A stretch of 64,000 nucleotides of DNA from Cladorhizidae sp. MBARI D1340-BT2 (Eukaryota; Porifera; Demospongiae; Poecilosclerida; Cladorhizidae). Positions 22,806 through 64,000 of the stretch are shown one piece after another. Under the pieces are notes generated by a model that saw only the letters and a list, made by a program, of their open reading frames with translations, searched no databases and was not told where the DNA came from. Position 1 is the first letter of the stretch. Each line of letters starts with the position of its first letter. A program made the position numbers and the translations under genes. The stretch is from the NCBI GenBank assembly GCA_028752905.1, contig JAQNBH010000015.1, forward strand, positions 12,228,036 through 12,292,035, in the 5' to 3' direction.

Positions 22806-23083
22806 TACTAAATTTACTTTCAGTGTGTTATATATATGTGTCAGTTTTTGTATATCATTACATCATCGTTATATATTAACAACTCGATTTCTGGAGAAAG
22901 TGGAAAAGTAACAAAAAAGGGGCTTTGATCTTGGGGGGCCTCGATCTTGGGGGCCTTAGGGAGTGACTGCCATTTATTAATCTATTTATTCATTAATTGT
23001 ATTGGATAATAATAATTATATTTATTATTAAGGGGGAAAAGATAAATTTTAAAAAAACGACGAAAAGAAAAAAAAGAAACAAA
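22806..23083. other. TOGARAM 3' flank
   Basis: AT-rich, non-coding sequence between the TOGARAM stop and the tRNA gene. It contains a short direct repeat, GATCTTGGGGG, at about 22927-22955. No other feature. Confidence 0.5.
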
Positions 23084-23165
23084 CGACGAGGATGGGATTC
23101 GAACCCACGCGTGCAGAGCACAATGGATTAGCAGTCCATCGCCTTAACCACTCGGCCACCTCGTC
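23084..23165 (-). tRNA. tRNA-Ser(GCT)
   Basis: The 82-nt minus-strand gene folds as a class II tRNA. The acceptor stem is GACGAGG/CCTCGTC with discriminator G, with D-arm sequence TGGCCGAGTGGTTAAGGC, anticodon stem ATGGA/TCCAT with loop CTGCTAA (anticodon GCT, reads AGY serine codons), a long variable arm, and T-arm GGTTCGAATCC. The A and B boxes of the internal RNA polymerase III promoter are intact. A TTTTTTTAAAATTTATC tract follows downstream on the minus strand and can serve as terminator. No intron. Confidence 0.97.
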
Positions 23166-23279
23166 ACTCTACTCCATTTTTACGCAAAATTAGCTACATG
23201 TATAAAATAATCTTGGTTGGTACCTAAATACTTGGTGCTATAACATACTTGGTGCTATAAACACAGGAAAAACCCCATG

Positions 23280-24140
23280 GAAAGTGTTGTATGGGTTAAG
23301 TAGGAAAGGTGAGAGAGAGGGAGGATGAAAATTGGGTGGGTTGGAAGTTGATAGCTCAGAAGAAACAACATGAAGTCAAGGCAGAAGAAGTGCATGATGG
23401 GATGAGCCAAGTAAATGGTTTGGCAGAGAATAAATGGTTGGTTTGAGAACTACTAGTCAAGCCTAGAACATGCAGCTGAGGTGTGGTGGACAGGCAGTAA
23501 CAAGTTGTAGGTAGTTCGAGTCAATCTAGGAGGGGATGGGAAACAGGTTGATACGGAGGAGTTATATACTGTTGCAATGTAGAGTGGAGAAAGTTGGAGG
23601 AAAGAAACTACTGAATGGAAGGAAACTAGAGGACTGCAGATTGGTAAAGTTGATAGCAAGAGAGATTCTGATGGTTGGAGGAGTACCAGATCCTTTTGAG
23701 TAAGTGACTGATGCTGAGAAGGGTTGGAAGGTGAAGGAAAAGGATATTGATAGGCTGATGAAGTAGAGAGCAAGCGAAGTTTGAGATGTTATAAGCAAGT
23801 TGGAAAGATAGCAAGATATGCGAGTTCTGTAAGCTTTGAAGGGATTAGGACTGAGGATGGGATCAGCTGAAAAAAAGAAGAGGTGCCAGTTATGTACTGA
23901 TGATAAGTGTTCATTATGTGATGGTGAGAAGTAGAGGATGTGGGGCACTTCCTGATCAATTGTAGAGAATTTGGTTGGAAGAGGAAAGCACTGCTGGGTG
24001 AGATAGATGGATTGAAAGGGGTGGAAAAATGAAAGGCATAGTTCCACTCTGTGGATGTCGGAGAGAGGTGGCACTATTGTTGGTGAAGCATGTAGAGCGA
24101 GTAAGGAACAGTGTGATGGAGAAAGTGGGTGACTGCTCTA
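23280..24140 (+). pseudogene. retrotransposon C-terminal remnant (zf-RVT-like)
   Basis: Purine-rich DNA with broken plus-strand frames. Around 23878-24030 two frames, offset by one base, encode KRCQLCTDDKCSLCDGE and EVEDVGHFLINCREFGWKRK. This is the CxxC...E(D)xxHFLxxC pattern found after the reverse transcriptase domain of non-LTR retrotransposons. Stops and the frameshift show it is dead. No polymerase domain is recognisable upstream. The long minus-strand frames here are shadows of the purine bias. Confidence 0.5.
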
Positions 24141-24749
24141 TGTGCCAGATGGGGAAGTAGTGGTGAAAGAGAGGAATTACTGTATGGTGGGGATGCTCAC
24201 TAAGTTGTATTATGTACCCCTACCATTCATCATACGTGCAGGAATATATTTTTATTAGTGTAGGGAAGAGGGGAGCATCTAACTACTTGGGGGAAAGGGG
24301 AGGGGGTGGCATGGGGGTTATATAACTACCTAAGACTGTGACAAGAAGTACCTATTATGCCTCTTCAGCTCACTCCTCAATAATGGTCACAGCAAGGACA
24401 GATAGCAAAGAGAGCAATTTGAATGTGCTCCTGGTTTCACCACGGTACGTCACGGCATATTATACATCAGATAACCCTCAGATATGTCAGACACAACCCC
24501 AGTTTGCTCGAGGAAGCTTCTTTTCCAATGTTAGATGTCATGTCATTAGTTTTCAAGACGATCAAAAATGGTTAACAGTCGGTGGCCATTATTGGAGGGC
24601 ATTGCTCTCCCTGGTTCCTATGGCTATAACTTCAGCAACACATGATGGTCTGCAAAATATTATCTTTCATTTCTTGTATATACATGTTCAAATATTAAAC
24701 TTTTAGTTCTAGATATATGGTAGCCCTGATGGGCTCAACGGTCAAAGAT
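24141..24749. other. no gene recognised
   Basis: Non-coding 3' flank of the minus-strand EF-hand gene. A plus-strand frame of 122 codons (24338-24706) has no recognisable domain. Confidence 0.45.
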
Positions 24750-27700
24750 TCAAAGATGATCTTCTGGAGCAATGAAATCTTTCTTCGTTATGGACTTCAT
24801 ACAATCTGGAAGAAAGAAGCGATAACCAAGGACACAATTAGACATTCAACCCCTTTCCCTTTTCATCACTTACCTCTGCTATAGTACATGTGAAAATAAT
24901 GCGATGGTCTGATTTCTGGTGTGAATCGTTTTGAGTCCTTTGTCAACAGTAAGCGATTAACTTCACTCATCCTGTTCAAGAATAGACTTCTGCTTGTGTT
25001 CTCTACAATACTACAACATTGTACATGTGATACTTACTGCTGCTTTTGGGGATGTGCAAAATCTTGGCCTGTTACACTAGCTTGTAAAACTACGGAACTT
25101 GGAGGCTGAGCTCGTGTCAAGTTCAAGGCAAACTCGTTGTAGTCTATAAGCCCGTCTCCTTTAGTGTCGCACCTATTACACAAAGATGATTAATGTCCTT
25201 TAATTCTGACTTGGCTGTTTGCCTAGTGAATTGGACAACAATGAACAACGTACTTTGCAATGATGTTATCAATGTCGACATCACTGACGTTCACTCTCAT
25301 GTCCTTACATATGACTTTTAGCTGATCTTTACTAATCGAACCAGACCTGCCAAACAACAGTAATGGTACAACAAGAATAACAACATTCAGTGACTTGAGC
25401 AACTTTCTACATTATCTGTATTCACTCACAAATCTGTGTTATACTCCAGAAAGGATTTCCGGAGGTTAAGGTTAATAGTGTCACGAGGATTAATGTTCTT
25501 GAGATAGTTACGTTGTTGTAGTAGCTGCTGAAGGCTTTCTGGACAGCTATTATGCAACTGAACATTGCTACCTTCTCCAGAACTTCACACACACACACAC
25601 ATACAAACCACAAACACACACACATGCACACGCACACACATGCACATACACAAACACACATGACATACACACATATGCACAAATAAAAAATCATGCTACA
25701 TTGAAACTTAACTTACTCATGTGTAGTGGGCGAGTATCCTTTAGTAGGAAGGCTTGTTTTTCCTGCTATAGGTGCACTGGGACCCTTAAACTTCTTTCCC
25801 AAAAATTGTGCCATCTACATGCATGTAAGAATTTGCACCATATGCTGGATATATACCACATTTGCCATATTGCATACCGTTTCAGACTTATTTTGGTTAT
25901 CGTCAGATCCAAGCTGGAAATGAGTACCCTTATTGTGCCTAGTCTTAGCAGTCCTGTCAGCAATGCTCCGTCCTAGTTTCTGAGCATAATCTTTGGGATC
26001 GTCTAGAGGCAGTGTGAATTTGTGCTGAGCCTCAGTGGCTGTGCTGTTTGTTAGAGGGTGTGGAAGAGCCCTGTTTGACTCCAAGGAATGGTAGTCTTCC
26101 CAAACTGGTTTAACCGATTTTTCAAAACCAGTACATTGAGGCAAAGAGTAGGAAGACATAGCAGCTGCAATGCATGGAAAGGCCAACACTAGAATTGGAG
26201 TTTTTTGTTATTCACGTATTTTTCTTCAAACTTACTTGATGTTCTCTGTGAATGTTTTTCTCCTATCTCACTTCCCAGTTCAACTGCTAACCTTTCTTGT
26301 TTTTTCTAATACATTTTGCCAAGTAAAAGTAATGAACAAAACTTCTTATACTAAACCAATAAACTTTTCACCTTAAATTCTCTGAGATCTTTTGTCCTTT
26401 TAACCCCTGGGCAAGTGACATCATGGCTGATGTAATCCGATCTGTTGGTGGAGATGTCTCCAAGAATTCTAGGATACTCGTGCATTACCTTGAAACAACA
26501 ACAACCATTCATAAATGATGTATTACAGAAGGACAGGGTCATTAATAATCACCATGCAGTTACCTTTGAATTGCTTGGGTGTGGTGCTTTCTCTGTCTTC
26601 TTCATGTCTTTCACTCGGCTGCTGTCAAAGTCATTGGCGTAGACTGAACTAGTTGGGAAGACATCAGTGCCCAATTGGAAATGTGCCAGAGTTAGAGACT
26701 CGGCAACACCAGAGTCTAAAATGAATTCTGATTAAAACTGAAATAAGTTTTGCTGCTGCTTCTTTTATTCACCTTCATCATTTTTCTGATTGAAGTAAAG
26801 TTTAGCCAAGTCAAATCTTAAAGCTGAGACTTTTCACAAAGCATGTGATATTATTATCAAGTATAAATACATAAATCCTACCCGAGGCCCAGCACAGTAA
26901 GTAGCCATGTTGGTGCTAACAAAGTCTCCAAAGTTTTTCTGTGGTTCGGTGCGAGCTGTCAAGTACTCGCAGAACAAGAAAAAGTCTAATTTCCCTTCTT
27001 CTCCACATCCACATCTACACACACACACACACAGAAATTCTTGCAGTCATGTTCAATCTTGTGAAAACATTTTTATTTTTACAGCTCACTCTTCAAGCAA
27101 ATTGCTTATATCTCCTTCATTGAGAGGAATCCCAAATGTCTTTGTCATTGCATTTATATCTGTGACACTTATACTCCCACACCTGCAACACATTATACTC
27201 CATGGTTATCCTTGCATTATAAAACCTAAATTGTTTGGCCTTATAAAAATGCATACTTATTTTGATCATATTTGGAAAAAGCCCTGACTACATTCAAACT
27301 AGTTGGATCCCTAGGATTCTTGAATTCTTCTTCATTCTTTTCTATGAGTATCCTTCTCAAGGTGCTCACTGGATCCTTTACAGGGAACCTGGAACAGAAA
27401 TAAAAAACCAATAAACATCATTCGATAATATTTCAGTAGTGAACATAATAAAATACCTGGGGAGAATGTGAAAATATGATTTTTTCATGGACATTCCTGC
27501 AGCCAAATGCTTACAGAAAGCTTTCTTATGGGTTGAAGTGAACTGGTCTCTTGGATTGAGAGACGTGAGGTTGTAGTCACCCTTCCGGAACACGTAGGAC
27601 TTACTCTGTCCTAGTTCAGTGTGGTTGGTGGGATGGGAGTATTTAGTAGGATTACTTGTGCCTCGGTATGTGAGGCTCATCATTGACACTGGACTGCTGC

Positions 27701-28620
27701 ATACATGGTTTGCTGAATAATACGATGAAAGTATATAACTGCACTGAATATGTTTACCTGTCTAAATGATCCCCTAGTTTGAAGTGTGTAGCTTTATTAA
27801 ATCTCATACAGTCTTTTCTATGGCTAATATCTTTCCTCTCCACAGTTTCATATGCCTATATATTATGTAAATACAGTGTGATTGTGATGAACTATATATA
27901 AGGTATATATTGAATATTGATGTCACTACTGCAAAGGAAGAATGCACAAACAGATCTACTTTAATTTTGATATAAAAAGTATGTACCTTGTTTCCATCAA
28001 AATGTGATCTATATTGTGACATTCCAAATGTCTTGTCTTCCAGAGGAGGCATGTCCTAAATCAATAATAGCAAAACTGCCTATCGATAATGGTTCCAGAT
28101 AAACTTTTATATGACTATATGACATGACTTACAGGTAGACTGGTTTTGTTAAGTCCATCAGGCAAGCATTTCTTTTTTTTTAATAGAAATATTTATAGTT
28201 TGAATTGCAAAATTGAATGTTTTCTTACCCGAGAGAGTGGTTTTTCAATGAAGTCTGTTTGTGTCAGAGAAGTAGTAGGAAATGAATTTCCATCAAAATG
28301 AATATGAGTCCCTACTTGATATTTCCTGTGTATGTCTATCTTAGAAAAGTCCTTCGTGCTTTCTAAGTACTGGAAGAATCCGGTTCTTTATTTATGGTCA
28401 CAGTTATAGTTTATAATGACTTTCAGATAGGACTTACTTTAAAACATCTGGCTGTGGTACTTTGAAAGGTCTGCTTGTTTGGCATGTTTTCAGAGCCTCT
28501 CTCGAAATTCATCTGGATGTGATCTGTTTCCTGCAACTGTTTTGCAGCTTTCTTTTCCATGCACTTTTTAGGGCCGTATAGACTTCCCCCCTGCAATTGC
28601 AGAAAGCTTTCATCACTCAT
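24750..28620 (-). CDS. multi-exon EF-hand protein with HFxLG repeats, possibly ciliary
   Basis: About 20 minus-strand exons: 28620-28438, 28369-28229, 28171-28133, 28055-27987, 27855-27758, 27696-27457, 27388-27257, 27182-27090, 27014-26882, about 26823-26773, 26715-26564, 26488-26372, 26245-26236, 26164-25878, 25814-25717, 25582-25430, 25346-25254, 25172-25038, 24971-24874, 24805-24750. This gives roughly 790 residues, MSDESFLQLQGG to KKDFIAPEDHL. Phases agree everywhere except between the exon ending at 26882 and the next. EF-hand segments come in two pairs: DQNKCGSISVTD plus a degenerate GCGEEGKLDF near 295-345, and NTDLSGSISKDQ plus a canonical DTKGDGLIDYNE near 660-710. Motifs of the form THFKLGD, AHFQLGTD, THFQLGSD and SHFDGN recur between. 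I do not recognise the family; axonemal proteins often have such repeats, so a ciliary role is a guess. It might be two tandem genes, the second starting MSSYSLPQC at 26160. Confidence 0.72.
25583..25680. repeat. CA-rich microsatellite in EF-hand gene intron
   Basis: Interrupted CACACA/CATACA repeat in the intron between the exons 25814-25717 and 25582-25430. It abuts the acceptor (TGTGTGTGAAG on the minus strand) of the latter exon and supplies part of its pyrimidine/GT-rich tract. Confidence 0.85.
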
Positions 28621-29156
28621 GCTTCAAACACAACAGGCTACATATTTTTAGTCCGGAAAGGTAAAGAAGGAAACCAGCTCAAGAACTTTCGCCTCGAGCT
28701 ACGTTGCTTGGCAACAACAGCGGTGTTTTGGTGCAGGTGTAAAAAAATTACAACAGATAAGAACCCGAGTCCAAACCAGTCAGTTTATAAATTACACATG
28801 GCCTGACATACTATATCCTAGTCCCGCCAAATGGTACCGTCACCACCGAATGGAGAGTGAGTAGTCTGGTTTTACTCGCGTCCCATGGGGCAGATTGTAG
28901 TTATTTTTAGCCCACTAATTGACTCCAGGTCACAAATAGTTACCAGATTTGGGCGGATACAGGATAGCTGTAATTGTCATGAAATTTTTAACAGCCGGTT
29001 CCATCGTGACTTAAATTTGGGGATCCACTTCCTACGGGATGCCTTGCTGGCCACGGACGAGAATCCCTGCCTAGCGCTCGACCACATGCGTAATGCGCGC
29101 GCGAAAAGGAACGGCTCTCAAGAAGACGATCAGGCCACCCTACATCCACTGCAGAG
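28621..29156. promoter_or_regulatory. shared upstream region of divergent EF-hand and hydantoinase genes
   Basis: The 536 bp between the ATG at 28620 (minus) and the ATG at 29157 (plus) must hold both promoters. CpG-containing words (GCGCGCGCGAAAAGG near 29095-29110) cluster next to the hydantoinase start. No specific element assigned. Confidence 0.45.

Positions 29157-64000
<34,844 letters not shown>

Noticed and set aside
23453..24074. Minus-strand frame of 170 codons
   Set aside because: Ser/Phe/Pro-rich shadow of a purine-rich plus strand that carries retrotransposon remnants.

Overview
The window looks like nuclear DNA of an invertebrate animal. It has intron-rich genes with GT-AG introns, a tRNA-Ser(GCT), animal-type mobile elements (Ty3/gypsy, mariner, piggyBac, hAT-like) and very many minisatellites. 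A sponge is my best guess, from the compact introns of several genes, the hydantoinase-A gene and the style of the repeats. This is inference; nothing in the sequence proves it.

Four protein-coding genes can be assembled exon by exon with matching splice phases. (1) NOP53, a 60S ribosome-biogenesis factor: four 5' exons on the minus strand (15439 to 13804); the C-terminal exons were not found. (2) A complete TOGARAM/crescerin gene, a ciliary tubulin-binding TOG-array protein: 11 exons, plus strand, 15760-22805, about 1594 residues. (3) A minus-strand gene of about 20 exons (28620 to 24750) for a roughly 790-residue protein with four EF-hand-like segments and repeated HFxLG motifs; I cannot name it. 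(4) A hydantoinase/oxoprolinase A-type gene, plus strand, from 29157 past the window end, with huge repeat-filled introns. Genes 1 and 2, and genes 3 and 4, are arranged head to head with short shared upstream regions (about 320 and 540 bp).

Layout: 1-13.8 kb is gene-poor, with two minisatellites, foldback elements, zinc-knuckle and piggyBac-derived remnants and a possible gene end at 1-243. 13.8-22.8 kb holds NOP53 and TOGARAM. 22.8-24.7 kb holds the tRNA and a retrotransposon remnant. 24.7-28.6 kb is the EF-hand gene. From 29.2 kb to the end is the hydantoinase gene. Its introns contain a non-autonomous piggyBac-like element, a degenerate gypsy element split by a 2.5-kb minisatellite, a mariner, a hAT-like element, and long arrays with periods of 21, 22/23, 25, 27, 33, 36, 40, 42, 52 and 69 bp plus tri- and tetranucleotide tracts.

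The most interesting signals are: a family of short dispersed repeats carrying hammerhead-ribozyme-like cores (CTGATGA, stem II, GAAAC-GTC), including a head-to-head pair in TOGARAM intron 1; minisatellites that appear to have arisen inside mobile-element coding sequence, most clearly inside a gypsy reverse transcriptase; and a 36-bp array that may be a coding repeat in the hydantoinase gene.
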